A stretch of 34,528 nucleotides of DNA from Gammaproteobacteria bacterium (GTDB lineage Bacteria > Pseudomonadota > Gammaproteobacteria > Eutrophobiales > Eutrophobiaceae), in the NCBI GenBank assembly GCA_021773215.1, contig JAJFKM010000001.1:1-34528 (forward strand). Direction: 5' to 3'. Within the stretch, counting starts at the first letter, position 1; every line of letters begins with the position of its first letter. Below, in pieces: positions 26,865-34,528 of the stretch. The position numbers were made by a program, and so were the translations under genes. The notes below the pieces were generated by a model. That model was not told the origin of the DNA and searched no databases. It saw nothing but the letters and a program-made list of their open reading frames with translations.

Positions 26865-28244
26865 ATGATCACAATCTCAACAAACCAGCGACAACTCTCC
26901 ATAAGACCAACTGCGGTTGCGGGTAGTTTCTACCCACAAAATGCGAGTCAGCTGGATGCACTATTGGATAATTTTCTCTCTGGCAGTGATGTCGATATAC
27001 CGCCACCTAAGGCCATCATTGCGCCGCATGCGGGTTATGTCTACTCAGGACAGATCGCTGCCAATGTTTACAGAAATATCGAAAAATTAAAGTCTCGAAT
27101 TACCCGAGTCGTTTTATTAGGTCCCGCACATCGAGTTTACGTTAAAGGCATTGCCCTGCCTTCAAATACACACTTTGCAACACCACTTGGTAATGTATCG
27201 ATAGATGCCGATGTCTTAATAGAATTAGAACATCATTCTTATGTGCAATTTTCAGATGCCGCACATGAACAGGAACACAGCCTTGAAGTACAACTCCCTT
27301 TTCTGCAAAAAGTATTAAATGATTTCACGCTAATTCCATTGTTAGTTGGTGATGCTGAACCTGAGCAAGTTGCGACAATCCTGAAAGAATTATGGGGTGG
27401 TGATGAAACATTAATCGTTATTAGCTCTGATTTAAGTCATTTTCTTGATTATGAAACAGCCTGTGAAACGGACAGCAACACTACTCGCCTAATCGAAAAA
27501 TTTGATTATAAAAATATTGATTCAAAACAGGCTTGTGGGTGTATGCCAATGCGTGGTTTATTAAAGCTTGCGAAGGAGAAAAACATGTCAATTCAAACAC
27601 TTGATCTTCGTAACTCCGGTGACACAGCAGGCTCAAAAGACCGTGTTGTTGGCTATGGCGCCTATGCATTATTCAATGGTTTGATACTTAACGAAGATAA
27701 CAAAGCCGCTGTCTTTGATGTCATCAATAAAAGCATCCAACAAGGCCTAGATAATGGCATGGGAAGTGGTAACCCTTATAATCCCGAAACAGCAAGTTAC
27801 CCTGAACAACTACAGCAAAAGTATGCCGTATTCATCACATTAAAACTTAATGGTCAGTTACGTGGTTGCATAGGAACGACCGAAGCTACAATGCCATTGA
27901 TTAATGCTGTTGCGCATTATGCTTATGCTGCTGCATTCTCTGATCCACGATTTAAACCACTCTCTATTGATGAGTATAAGCAAGTAAAAATTAGCTTATC
28001 TATATTAACGCCCGCCACACCATTTCCTTTTAAAGACGAACAAGATCTAGTTGACCAGTTAAGACAAGATGTTGATGGATTAATCATTACTAAAAATAAT
28101 GCCAGGGCAACCTTTTTACCTGCCGTTTGGGAATCAATTAATAATAAGCAACAATTCCTGAATGAATTAAAACGGAAAGCGGGGATAAAAACTTCTGAAT
28201 CACCGGAAAAGGCCTGGCGATATACTGCTGAATATTATTCGTAA
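26865..28244 (+). CDS. amrB-amrA: AmmeMemoRadiSam system AmrB-AmrA fusion (Memo + AMMECR1)
   Basis: 459 residues, two domains usually encoded separately. Residues about 13-272 are a Memo/AmrB domain with H55 (IAPHAGYVYSGQ), H89 (LGPAHRVY) and C224 (QACGCMPMRG), matching the His-His-Cys pocket that binds metal in human MEMO1. The fold is related to extradiol dioxygenases. Residues about 283-459 are AMMECR1/AmrA with its invariant LRGCIG at 332-337. The natural fusion opposite amrS supports a single three-component pathway. Substrate and product are unknown. A strong intrinsic terminator follows at once. Confidence 0.93.
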   Translation: MITISTNQRQLSIRPTAVAGSFYPQNASQLDALLDNFLSGSDVDIPPPKAIIAPHAGYVYSGQIAANVYRNIEKLKSRITRVVLLGPAHRVYVKGIALPSNTHFATPLGNVSIDADVLIELEHHSYVQFSDAAHEQEHSLEVQLPFLQKVLNDFTLIPLLVGDAEPEQVATILKELWGGDETLIVISSDLSHFLDYETACETDSNTTRLIEKFDYKNIDSKQACGCMPMRGLLKLAKEKNMSIQTLDLRNSGDTAGSKDRVVGYGAYALFNGLILNEDNKAAVFDVINKSIQQGLDNGMGSGNPYNPETASYPEQLQQKYAVFITLKLNGQLRGCIGTTEATMPLINAVAHYAYAAAFSDPRFKPLSIDEYKQVKISLSILTPATPFPFKDEQDLVDQLRQDVDGLIITKNNARATFLPAVWESINNKQQFLNELKRKAGIKTSESPEKAWRYTAEYYS

Positions 28245-28250
28245 TCGATA

Positions 28251-28284
28251 GGGTCTATAGGCAAGTTCCTATAGATCCTTTTTT
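28251..28284 (+). terminator. Terminator of the AmrB-AmrA gene
   Basis: GGGTCTATAGG-CAAGTT-CCTATAGATCC (11 bp, one G-T wobble) followed by six Ts. It extends into the 3' end of the convergent pentapeptide-repeat gene. Confidence 0.88.
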
Positions 28285-29133
28285 ACATATTCGTCCATCG
28301 ATCCAAATAGTATTATCAAACTTCACATTAGATAAATTAGCCCCGGCTAATAAAACATTGCTGAGATCAGCAAATGAGAGATCAGCATTTTTTAAATTTG
28401 CATAACGTAAATCAGAAGATTGTAAATTAGCACCTATTAAACGAACCTTCTCAAGGTTTGCATAACTAAAGTCACTTTTAGTAATTTCAGCATACGCCAT
28501 ATCAGCCCCTGAAAGATTGGCGCCTAACAAATTCGATTCGTTTAATATTGCATCTGTTAATAAAGCAAATTCAAGATTCTGGTTTTCGACGTTTAAATTA
28601 ATAAATGTGCAATTACTCCAATTAACCTTTGTACCAGGCGGCAATCTACAGTCTGCCTGTGAAGTCTGGTTTTCAGTGTTTAATTTCAGACCCAGACCAA
28701 CAATCATTACAACGATTAATGCGACAGATAAAAACGGCATTTTGGGACGTTTTATACTATCTCTACAAGCATCATCTATTTCTTTTCTGTGTTGTCGGTG
28801 AGCTAATACTGCATCAGACTCCGTTGCACGTCGCTCTCTGGTGCGACGCCGCTCTTGTTCCATGTTTTCTTTTGCACGTCGTTGATCTGATACACGCTCA
28901 TCCACCTGTATTCTGGCAACATCGACCTCTCTACTATCGGCAGGATTCTTCTGTAAAACATCCGGATATAGTTCTTTATGCATGGCAACTAGTTGCCATT
29001 GGTACTGATCTAAACTTAATTCATCTTCAGGATGTAGACGCCCAAGCAAGATGTTTCTTGATATTTGGGCCGGTAAAAATGGCCCTTTCACCACATTATC
29101 TCGTCTTACATACCATAATCTTCTCTCAACCAA
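28255..29133 (-). CDS. Membrane-anchored pentapeptide-repeat protein with a GYF-like N-terminal domain
   Basis: 292 residues. An N-terminal domain of about 55 residues (LWYVRRDNVVKGPFLPAQIS) resembles the GYF_2/DUF4339 fold, which often reads phosphorelay or proline-rich partners. A highly charged Arg/Glu-rich stretch (about 78-120) is likely helical or coiled coil. One membrane segment lies at about 133-150. Residues about 172-280 are pentapeptide repeats of the A(N/D)LxX type (LLGANLSGADMAYAEI, LRYANLKNADLSFADL), forming a right-handed quadrilateral helix. Topology would place the repeats in the periplasm if the N terminus is cytosolic. Function unknown. Confidence 0.85.
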   Translation of the reverse strand: MVERRLWYVRRDNVVKGPFLPAQISRNILLGRLHPEDELSLDQYQWQLVAMHKELYPDVLQKNPADSREVDVARIQVDERVSDQRRAKENMEQERRRTRERRATESDAVLAHRQHRKEIDDACRDSIKRPKMPFLSVALIVVMIVGLGLKLNTENQTSQADCRLPPGTKVNWSNCTFINLNVENQNLEFALLTDAILNESNLLGANLSGADMAYAEITKSDFSYANLEKVRLIGANLQSSDLRYANLKNADLSFADLSNVLLAGANLSNVKFDNTIWIDGRICKKGSIGTCL

Positions 29134-29200
29134 GCCATTTCTCCCATTGATCCATGCAAGAACAACTCAAGTTTCATGCCAAAATGACGTTTTATAGAGA

Positions 29201-30457
29201 ATGGATATTCAACCAACGCTTTTATCTGCCTTTGTCACAAATAAAGCAGTATCGCTAAAATCATCTCAATGGATGCTTGGGCAAATATTGAACGCGACTG
29301 TGGCAGATCGAAAATCAGCCAATACCTTGATATTGCAAATCAATAACCAAGCAATTGAAGCCAAAACAAATTCAAATAATCCTGTATCTATCGGCGCACA
29401 ATTGAAGCTTGTTGTAGAACAACAAGGAACTCCTACTGTTCTTCGTGTATTACAACAAGATTCTCCAAAATTGACACAGGAAACAAAACAACAACTACTA
29501 CGAGAAAATATCCCCAAGCAAGCAAGCATGGAAAAATTAACCAACACATTAAGTCAGCTTACTAATAATACGCATAGCATGATTAAAGGTTTGCCTGGAC
29601 CAATAGTACAACAAATAAAAAAACTTATTGAACAGTTACCAACACAAATAAATATAAAAAATGAATCTGGATTGAAAACAGCTGTAAAAAACTCAGGAAT
29701 ATTTCTCGAGTCAAAATTATTAGCTGAAGTTATGAATAAACAAAAACCAATTAATCTTACACAAACTACAACTCATAAACATAGCCCGGATATAGCTAAA
29801 GATCTAAAAACCAATCTATTACAACTTTCTGAACTAATCACTAAATATAAACACAGCACACAAAAACCTGTTACCCAGTCTATTAAACCAGCAGAAGTTA
29901 TTTCATTGTTTGAAATTGCAAAGAATCCAAATACAAAGATTAAACTTGAAACGCGAAATACAGCCGTACCAATAGACATTGACTCTAAAGTTGATATTGA
30001 AACTATTAGTAAACAACTTGAATCTTCTATAGCGCGAATCGAGGTAAATCAATCAAGAGCAGTCGTCACACATGATAATCAAATACCCGCATGGTCAATT
30101 GAACTACCTATTAAAGATGAACAGGATATTGATTTATTGAAGCTCGATATTCAACGCGATAGAAATTCAGAGTCTGGAAATGAAAAAGATCAATTATGGA
30201 TGGTAAATCTGAAGATTCATTTTCAAGATAAAGGCACCGTTACTGCAAGGTTATCAGTAGTAGACAAAGAAGTGAGTGCGACTCTGTGGTCAGAAGCGCC
30301 AGCATTAAATGATCTTATTGATAACAATTTACCATTACTCAGTAAACGTATTGAAAATTGCGGTTTAACAATGGGCAAGATCGTATGCCTGGCAGGAAGC
30401 CCTAAGAGTCATGATGACCTTATGATTGATGACAATCTGATTAATATCAGCGTATGA
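29201..30457 (+). CDS. FliK-like flagellar hook-length control family protein
   Basis: 418 residues. Residues about 1-290 are low-complexity, rich in Gln, Thr, Asn and Lys, like the disordered ruler part of FliK. The C-terminal part (about 300-405) resembles the FliK C-terminal domain that talks to Flh[20 protein letters not shown], then [29 protein letters not shown]. The next gene encodes a stand-alone FlhB C-terminal domain and overlaps by four bases (ATGA), so the two are translationally coupled. No flagellar cluster is nearby. It may be an accessory pair, or tied to an unseen export apparatus. Confidence 0.75.
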   Translation: MDIQPTLLSAFVTNKAVSLKSSQWMLGQILNATVADRKSANTLILQINNQAIEAKTNSNNPVSIGAQLKLVVEQQGTPTVLRVLQQDSPKLTQETKQQLLRENIPKQASMEKLTNTLSQLTNNTHSMIKGLPGPIVQQIKKLIEQLPTQINIKNESGLKTAVKNSGIFLESKLLAEVMNKQKPINLTQTTTHKHSPDIAKDLKTNLLQLSELITKYKHSTQKPVTQSIKPAEVISLFEIAKNPNTKIKLETRNTAVPIDIDSKVDIETISKQLESSIARIEVNQSRAVVTHDNQIPAWSIELPIKDEQDIDLLKLDIQRDRNSESGNEKDQLWMVNLKIHFQDKGTVTARLSVVDKEVSATLWSEAPALNDLIDNNLPLLSKRIENCGLTMGKIVCLAGSPKSHDDLMIDDNLINISV

Positions 30458-30735
30458 ATAATTTGCCTGAAATCCCAAAAAAAGCAGTCGCACTTTTCTA
30501 CGATGGTGTGACAGCGCCAACTCTATCAGCCAAAGGTACTAGCGAATTTGCCGAAGATATTATTGCCTTGGCCAAAGAACATAATATTCCAATACACGAA
30601 GAACCTGAATTGGTTAACGTATTAGCAACTTTAAAACTTGGTGAAGAAATTCCAAGAGAACTCTATGTCGCTGTAGCTGAGGTAATAGCCTTCGCATACA
30701 TAATCAAAAGTAAACTGCCTGACTCTCAACTCTGA
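30454..30735 (+). CDS. Stand-alone FlhB/YscU C-terminal (cytosolic) domain protein
   Basis: 93 residues matching the C-terminal FlhB-CC domain: [60 protein letters not shown]. Full FlhB has four membrane helices and an autocleaving NPTH; here the protein begins at the position just after that site and reads [10 protein letters not shown], so cleavage is neither present nor needed. It overlaps the FliK-like gene by four bases and the convergent TPR lipoprotein gene by ten. Such orphans are often annotated FhlB or FlhB-like; their role is unclear. Confidence 0.88.
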   Translation: MNNLPEIPKKAVALFYDGVTAPTLSAKGTSEFAEDIIALAKEHNIPIHEEPELVNVLATLKLGEEIPRELYVAVAEVIAFAYIIKSKLPDSQL

Positions 30736-31223
30736 TTTGTTTGTTTATTTCTTGCTTCATTGGCCTTACGTGTATCACCTAATTTATCATAAGCCTTGGC
30801 AATCAACCCCCAATTATCTGATTTCAAATTCCTATTATTCCCGGCCAGAGCGATCGATTTTCTTGCCATAGCAATGGTTTGTTGCCATTGTTGCTGTTGA
30901 AAACGGACTACGGCCAAACGGTGCCATAATAATGCATTCCTGGGCTCAATACGCAGTGCACGTTCTAGCGTTGCCGCTGCTTTTGCGCTCTGTCCTTGTC
31001 CAGAATATTTATCCGCATCTTCGAGCAAAGCAATTATCACTGGTTCTTGTTGCTTATTAACCTCTTTACTTGTCTCTTTATGCATTGATGCGGGTTTATT
31101 CTTAATAGTAGTCGGGGCGTTACGCTCTTCTACAGGAACCAACACCACAGATTTCGTTGGTTGTTCTGCACATGCCATCAAACACGAAATTATTACTAGC
31201 AAATATATATTTTGTTTATTCAT
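30726..31223 (-). CDS. TPR lipoprotein, probable LpoP-type activator of PBP1b
   Basis: 165 residues with a signal peptide and lipobox (LMAC, cysteine at position 18), then a disordered Lys/Pro/Glu linker and two tetratricopeptide repeats ([38 protein letters not shown]). In Pseudomonas aeruginosa the outer-membrane TPR lipoprotein LpoP, encoded beside PBP1b, activates that synthase in place of LpoB. The lipobox, TPRs, small size and position directly downstream of mrcB on the same strand fit that role. A 179-base gap containing a long inverted repeat separates the two. The assignment is by architecture and context. Confidence 0.7.
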   Translation of the reverse strand: MNKQNIYLLVIISCLMACAEQPTKSVVLVPVEERNAPTTIKNKPASMHKETSKEVNKQQEPVIIALLEDADKYSGQGQSAKAAATLERALRIEPRNALLWHRLAVVRFQQQQWQQTIAMARKSIALAGNNRNLKSDNWGLIAKAYDKLGDTRKANEARNKQTNQS

Positions 31224-31247
31224 AATGTGATTTTAATCTATATTAAT

Positions 31248-31375
31248 TAGCCACTGAGAACACAGAAAAAAGCATTAAATATTAAAACTGGGAAGAGCAT
31301 TCTTAAATGCAGACTTATATCCATATGATTAACTGATTTAGTTTTTATCTCTTCTCTGTGTGCTCTCGGTGGCTA
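31248..31375. repeat. 128-bp element bounded by long imperfect inverted repeats
   Basis: Left arm TAGCCACTGAGAACACAGA (31248-31266). The right arm (31355-31375) read on the other strand is TAGCCACCGAGAGCACACAGA, so the termini match imperfectly over about 20 bases. The interior is AT-rich with no gene. The TAGCCAC...GAGAACACAGAG wording resembles a small dispersed repeat I have seen in many proteobacterial genomes (recollection, not a search). It sits in the gap between mrcB and the lpoP-like gene. Confidence 0.65.
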
Positions 31376-31402
31376 TATTTTTTGTTTAAAAATCCATGTG
31401 TA

Positions 31403-33679
31403 TCAAAAACAAGCAATAGACCCAGGCGCGTATTTCTTTATAAACGGATAGGATTTGGCTTGAGCACAAGAGCTCTTTGGGTTGCTCATATCTGGATAAT
31501 CTCGCCATTCAATTTCTTCAGGTTCAATCAACAATAAAGGTTCAGGTTTTATTTTTTTCATCATATCGACCCAAATCTGCATCGCACCAGTCGATCCCGT
31601 AAGTTTAGCGGTTTGGTTATTATCACGCCCAACCCAGACTACTGACAATATTCGATCACCAAAACCGGCAAACCAACTGTCACGCAAGGCATTAGTCGTT
31701 CCTGTTTTTCCTGCTAGTGGCATCAATGAAGGTAATTCTCGCGTCAACCGCCTAGCTGTTCCATTGAGAACTACTTCAGTTAGTAAGTATTGCGTCAAAA
31801 ATGCTGTTTCAGGTTTTATATATTCACGTACTGCCAGATTATATCGCTTTAATGGCTGGCCATTACTATCTAAGACCGATCGAATTGTTCTCAGCGGGAT
31901 TTGTAAACCACCACTGGCAATTGTTTGATACATTTGCGTCACTTCATATGGTGAGAGATTCAGTGCGCCAAGTAAAACTGATGGAAGTCGAGGTATAGAT
32001 GAGGTCACACCTAGATTTTTTAAGGTCTGAATGACATTTTCAAGTCCCAATGCCATACCTAGTCTTACAGTAGAGAGGTTATATGATTTTGCTATTGATC
32101 TTACTAAGGGAACATTGCCATGTGTTCGTTTATCGTAATTATCAGGCTCCCAACGTTTCCCATTTTTCTGTTGTAACACCAAATGAGAATCATCAAGCGA
32201 TGAGAGTACATTATATTTGTCAGGACGATTCAATGCCGCCATGTATATTGCAGGTTTTATTAAGGAGCCTATCGGTCGTTTTGCATCCAAAGCACGGTTG
32301 AATGCATTTTTATCTTTATTCCTGTCTCCGACCAAAGCAAGCACCTCACCACTATGTTGTTCGACAATAACCAACGCCGCTTGTAATGCGCCCCAATTAA
32401 ACCCCTTCCCTTTTTCTAATTTAGAAAGACTATGCGCAACACTATTTTGCGATATTTCCTGCTTATCAACATCTAGAGTGGTATGTATATGCAATCCTTC
32501 ATTGCGAAGGTCATCAATACGATACTCACGCTTTAAATGACGTCTTACTAAATCAATATACGCAGGATATTTTGCGCTAGTCCAACGAGGTTTAGCTGAT
32601 ACACCCAAGGATTTAGATGTGGCATGTTTTAATTCTGCTTCGCTGATAAAATCTTGTTCGTGTAATAAATTAAGCACGAGATTTCGACGCTTCAAGGCTC
32701 TTTCAGCTTGTTTGCGTGGATTATAATATGAAGCGCCTTTTACCATTCCGACCAATAAGGCAATTTCAGCATTATTTAATTCATCGAGTGGCTTAGAAAA
32801 GTAAAATTCTGCAGCCGTACCAAATCCATGAATGCTACGCTGCCCGTTTTGGCCCAAATATATTTCATTGACGTAAGCACTTAAAATATTTTCTTTCGTA
32901 TAGTGATATTCCAGCATCAATGCCATCAACATCTCATTAATCTTGCGTGAATATGTCCGTTCATGGCTTAAAAACATGTTTTTAATTAATTGCTGCGTCA
33001 GCGTGCTGCCTCCTTGCGTAACCTTTCCCCTTATTACATTGACATAGATTGACCGTAAAATACCGAAGGGATCCAGGCCAATATGTTCAAAATAATGTTT
33101 ATCTTCTACGGCAATTAATGCCTCTATTAACGTTTCGGGAATTTCCTTATAGGTAATAAGAACACGATCTTCATCATGCAAGGGAAACACTTTTCCAATT
33201 AAAGTCGGCGTCAACCTTATGATTGAAATATTTTGGCCACTTATCATTTCAGTAATACTTGAGATTTGTTGGCCGCTAAATCGTATTTTTAATTTCTTTG
33301 CTGCTTCAATACCATCCCAATAATGAAATTCCCGCGTATAGACTTCAAGCGCAGCACCTTTAACTCGAAACTGTCCGGCTCCTGTTAATATTGAAACATT
33401 TTGATATGCGGCTTTTATTAACTTATCAATTACCTTCCTTTGTTCATAACGCCGACCGGCATACAGTTCCAATGGCTGCGCATAGACTCTAGCGGGGACA
33501 GACCAACGTTTCCCATCAAATTCTTTTCTAATTTGAAAATCGAGTAGGACACAATAAGACAAGAAAATGCAGCCCAAAATAATGCTCAGCTGCAACATCC
33601 ACTTCTTAAACAAAGAGGTGCTCTTTTTTTTCTTTGGCTGAGTTTTTCGTTTTCGAGAAGTTTTTCGTTTTTTGGGCAT
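31403..33679 (-). CDS. mrcB: Penicillin-binding protein 1B (bifunctional glycosyltransferase/transpeptidase)
   Basis: 758 residues. A short basic cytoplasmic tail (KKRKTSRKRK) precedes a single membrane anchor (about 30-48). A UB2H-like domain (about 58-150) is the docking site for lipoprotein activators and marks this as PBP1b, not PBP1a. The GT51 domain has catalytic Glu192 in VEDKHYFEH and GGSTLTQQLIKN. The transpeptidase has S472-LIK, S532-YN and K658-TG. It polymerises and crosslinks septal and side-wall peptidoglycan in the periplasm. The downstream TPR lipoprotein is its probable activator. The palindrome GATAATTATC lies 19 bases before the start codon, which has no strong ribosome site. 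Confidence 0.96.
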   Translation of the reverse strand: MPKKRKTSRKRKTQPKKKKSTSLFKKWMLQLSIILGCIFLSYCVLLDFQIRKEFDGKRWSVPARVYAQPLELYAGRRYEQRKVIDKLIKAAYQNVSILTGAGQFRVKGAALEVYTREFHYWDGIEAAKKLKIRFSGQQISSITEMISGQNISIIRLTPTLIGKVFPLHDEDRVLITYKEIPETLIEALIAVEDKHYFEHIGLDPFGILRSIYVNVIRGKVTQGGSTLTQQLIKNMFLSHERTYSRKINEMLMALMLEYHYTKENILSAYVNEIYLGQNGQRSIHGFGTAAEFYFSKPLDELNNAEIALLVGMVKGASYYNPRKQAERALKRRNLVLNLLHEQDFISEAELKHATSKSLGVSAKPRWTSAKYPAYIDLVRRHLKREYRIDDLRNEGLHIHTTLDVDKQEISQNSVAHSLSKLEKGKGFNWGALQAALVIVEQHSGEVLALVGDRNKDKNAFNRALDAKRPIGSLIKPAIYMAALNRPDKYNVLSSLDDSHLVLQQKNGKRWEPDNYDKRTHGNVPLVRSIAKSYNLSTVRLGMALGLENVIQTLKNLGVTSSIPRLPSVLLGALNLSPYEVTQMYQTIASGGLQIPLRTIRSVLDSNGQPLKRYNLAVREYIKPETAFLTQYLLTEVVLNGTARRLTRELPSLMPLAGKTGTTNALRDSWFAGFGDRILSVVWVGRDNNQTAKLTGSTGAMQIWVDMMKKIKPEPLLLIEPEEIEWRDYPDMSNPKSSCAQAKSYPFIKKYAPGSIACF

Positions 33680-33941
33680 GTGATAGCGTTATTGAATGAT
33701 AATTATCGATATTAAATACGCACATAGATTTACACGACATTGTGCTTTTGCACAATCAATCATAATGTATATCTAGCACGATATTGAATGCAGGCATTCA
33801 GGATTCGCCTAAAGCGCCTACAGTTGGTGCCTGGAATACGAATCCTGGCTGTACTTTCATTATCGAGAACTTGTTCAACACGTTCTCTACTACCTACACA
33901 CCCCTAAAAGGGGTACCGAATTCCCTTTAGGCAATAAAAAA
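33680..33941. other. Non-coding gap between mrcB and the H1-like gene with several hairpins
   Basis: No gene seen. Perfect stem-loops occur in series: ATTGTGC-TTTT-GCACAAT (33739-33756), TGAATGC-AG-GCATTCA (33785-33800), CAGGATTCG (33799-33807) with CGAATCCTG (33839-33847), GAGAAC...GTTCTC (about 33865-33887), and CCTAAAaGGG pairing with CCCTTTAGG (about 33903-33931). It holds the mrcB promoter and leader; the hairpin series from 33785 could be a small RNA or a repeat remnant. No consensus promoter identified. Confidence 0.4.
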
Positions 33942-33961
33942 GGCCCCGTTAAAACGGGGCC
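33936..33961 (-). terminator. Strong terminator of the H1-like gene
   Basis: GGCCCCGTT-TT-AACGGGGCC (9 bp) followed by TTTTTT on the minus strand. It lies 34 bases after the stop of the alternative-frame extension and about 150 bases after the stop of the annotated frame. Confidence 0.9.
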
Positions 33962-33995
33962 TATCAGTATTTTAGAGAGTCTCGCTCTATCTGCA

Positions 33996-34131
33996 CTAGA
34001 CAGATTTTAGCAAGTGCTCAACTAACGCCTTTCGGCGCTTTTTTCTAGCATCAATGACTGCCCTGGCCTTTACTCTGCGTTCTTTATCACGCTGACCAGG
34101 CGCCAATCTTTGCTTATCTTTTTCTTCTAGA
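33996..34131 (-). other. Alternative-frame C-terminal extension of the H1-like gene
   Basis: Directly after the nine-A tract (34132-34140), the frame one base shifted from the H1-like gene is open for 43 codons and ends in TAG at 33996. It encodes a basic, helical-looking tail that includes LAPGQRDKERRVKARAVID and ends LVEHLLKSV. It has no ATG of its own, and a TAG blocks that frame a few codons above the A tract, so it can be read only by frameshift, transcriptional slippage or with one A fewer. It may be the true C terminus. Confidence 0.55.
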
Positions 34132-34425
34132 TTTTTTTTTGGCTTTCTTTTTAGCCTTTTTCTTAGCTACTTTCTTTTTAGCTTTTTTCTTACTGGCTTT
34201 CTTTTTAGCCTTTTTCTTGCCGACTTTTTTCTTAGCCTTTTTCTTAGAGGCTTTTTTCTTAGCCTTTTTCTTAGTAGCTTTTTTCTTAGCCTTTTTCTTT
34301 GCTTTCTTCTTTGCTTTCTTCTTAGCTACTTTTTTCTTTGCTTTCTTCTTAGCTACTTTCTTCTTAGCCGACCGTTTTGCAACTTTCCTTTTCGCAGTCT
34401 TCTTCTTTGCTTTTTTCTTTGCCAT
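34114..34425 (-). CDS. Histone H1-like lysine/alanine-repeat DNA-binding protein
   Basis: 103 residues made almost wholly of Lys and Ala in repeats of KKAKKK, VAKKKAKKK and SKKKAKKK type, starting MAKKKAKKKTAKRK. This composition is that of bacterial H1-like nucleoid proteins (HctB/AlgP C-terminal type), which bind DNA non-specifically through an unstructured tail. GGGGAG precedes the ATG. The DNA is an imperfect short-period repeat, prone to length change by recombination or slippage. The annotated frame ends KKKSRRKR just after a nine-A tract; an extension in another frame follows. The complementary strand has a long spurious frame. Confidence 0.85.
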   Translation of the reverse strand: MAKKKAKKKTAKRKVAKRSAKKKVAKKKAKKKVAKKKAKKKAKKKAKKKATKKKAKKKASKKKAKKKVGKKKAKKKASKKKAKKKVAKKKAKKKAKKKSRRKR

Positions 34426-34528
34426 GGTTAGAGACTCCCCTAGAAACTGAATATTTGTATTAACAAAATGAATATATACATTACATTAAACATACACGCA
34501 AACAATTATAGTCATGTTTTATCTTTTT

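Noticed and set aside
33694-33712. Fur box before mrcB
   Set aside because: Only the central GATAATTATC matches; the full 19-bp consensus is not met and a PBP1b gene is not a usual iron-regulated target.
34023-34047. Plus-strand terminator-like CGCC-TTTC-GGCG plus six Ts
   Set aside because: Only a 4-bp stem, and it lies inside the alternative-frame coding extension of the H1-like gene; likely coincidence.
34139-34450. 103-residue plus-strand frame of Phe, Ala and Leu repeats
   Set aside because: Exact antisense of the lysine/alanine-repeat gene; composition is the mirror of AAA/GCN codons and it has no ribosome site.

Overview
The window is a chromosomal segment of an AT-rich gammaproteobacterium. 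Three things point there: the gene orders rpsP-rimM-trmD-rplS and tRNA-fMet-rimP-nusA-infB-rbfA-truB-rpsO-pnp, the inner-core LPS genes (hldE, hldD, waaA), and a PBP1b with a TPR lipoprotein beside it. A truncated PQQ-dependent methanol/ethanol-family dehydrogenase at the left edge suggests periplasmic alcohol oxidation, as in many marine or methylotrophic lineages. I cannot place the genus. Nearly everything reads as vertically inherited core genome; I see no transposase, phage gene, integron or CRISPR array.

Layout. 1-1639: 5' part of the PQQ dehydrogenase, a 621-bp AT-rich gap, and a small cysteine-containing secreted protein (minus strand). 1745-5424: hldE-hldD-waaA, LPS inner core (minus). 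5495-9860: a DUF3108 envelope protein, dsbC, a solitary GspE/PilB-type ATPase and xerD. 10021-12013: rpsP-rimM-trmD-rplS (minus). 12254-16498: 5-formyl-THF cyclo-ligase, a lipoprotein overlapping a BASS-family transporter, an unknown cytosolic protein, a peroxiredoxin-glutaredoxin fusion and a small secreted protein. 16740-25628: the translation/transcription block, transcribed leftward from tRNA-fMet through pnp, with three intrinsic terminators and recognisable promoters before the tRNA and before rpsO. 25697-28244: a divergent pair encoding the AmmeMemoRadiSam system (AmrS, and AmrB fused to AmrA). 28255-31223: a membrane-anchored pentapeptide-repeat protein, a FliK-like plus FlhB-C-terminal-like orphan pair, and an LpoP-like TPR lipoprotein. 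31403-33679: mrcB (PBP1b). The right end holds a histone H1-like lysine/alanine-repeat protein.

How the genes work together. LPS core synthesis, PBP1b with its probable activator, DsbC and several lipoproteins form an envelope theme. The central blocks supply ribosomal proteins, tRNA/rRNA modification, ribosome maturation and initiation factors, and RNA decay.

Most worth a second look: (1) the H1-like gene ends at a nine-A tract beyond which a 43-codon basic reading frame continues in another frame and ends just before a strong terminator; (2) a 94-nt tRNA-like element lies directly downstream of tRNA-fMet, carrying a 37-nt copy of its 3' half with a compensated base-pair change; (3) a terminator-like hairpin abuts the rimP start codon, which lacks a Shine-Dalgarno; (4) the AmrB-AmrA fusion opposite AmrS; (5) the FliK/FlhB-C orphan pair with no cleavage motif; (6) the LpoP-like gene separated from mrcB by a long imperfect inverted repeat resembling a dispersed element.
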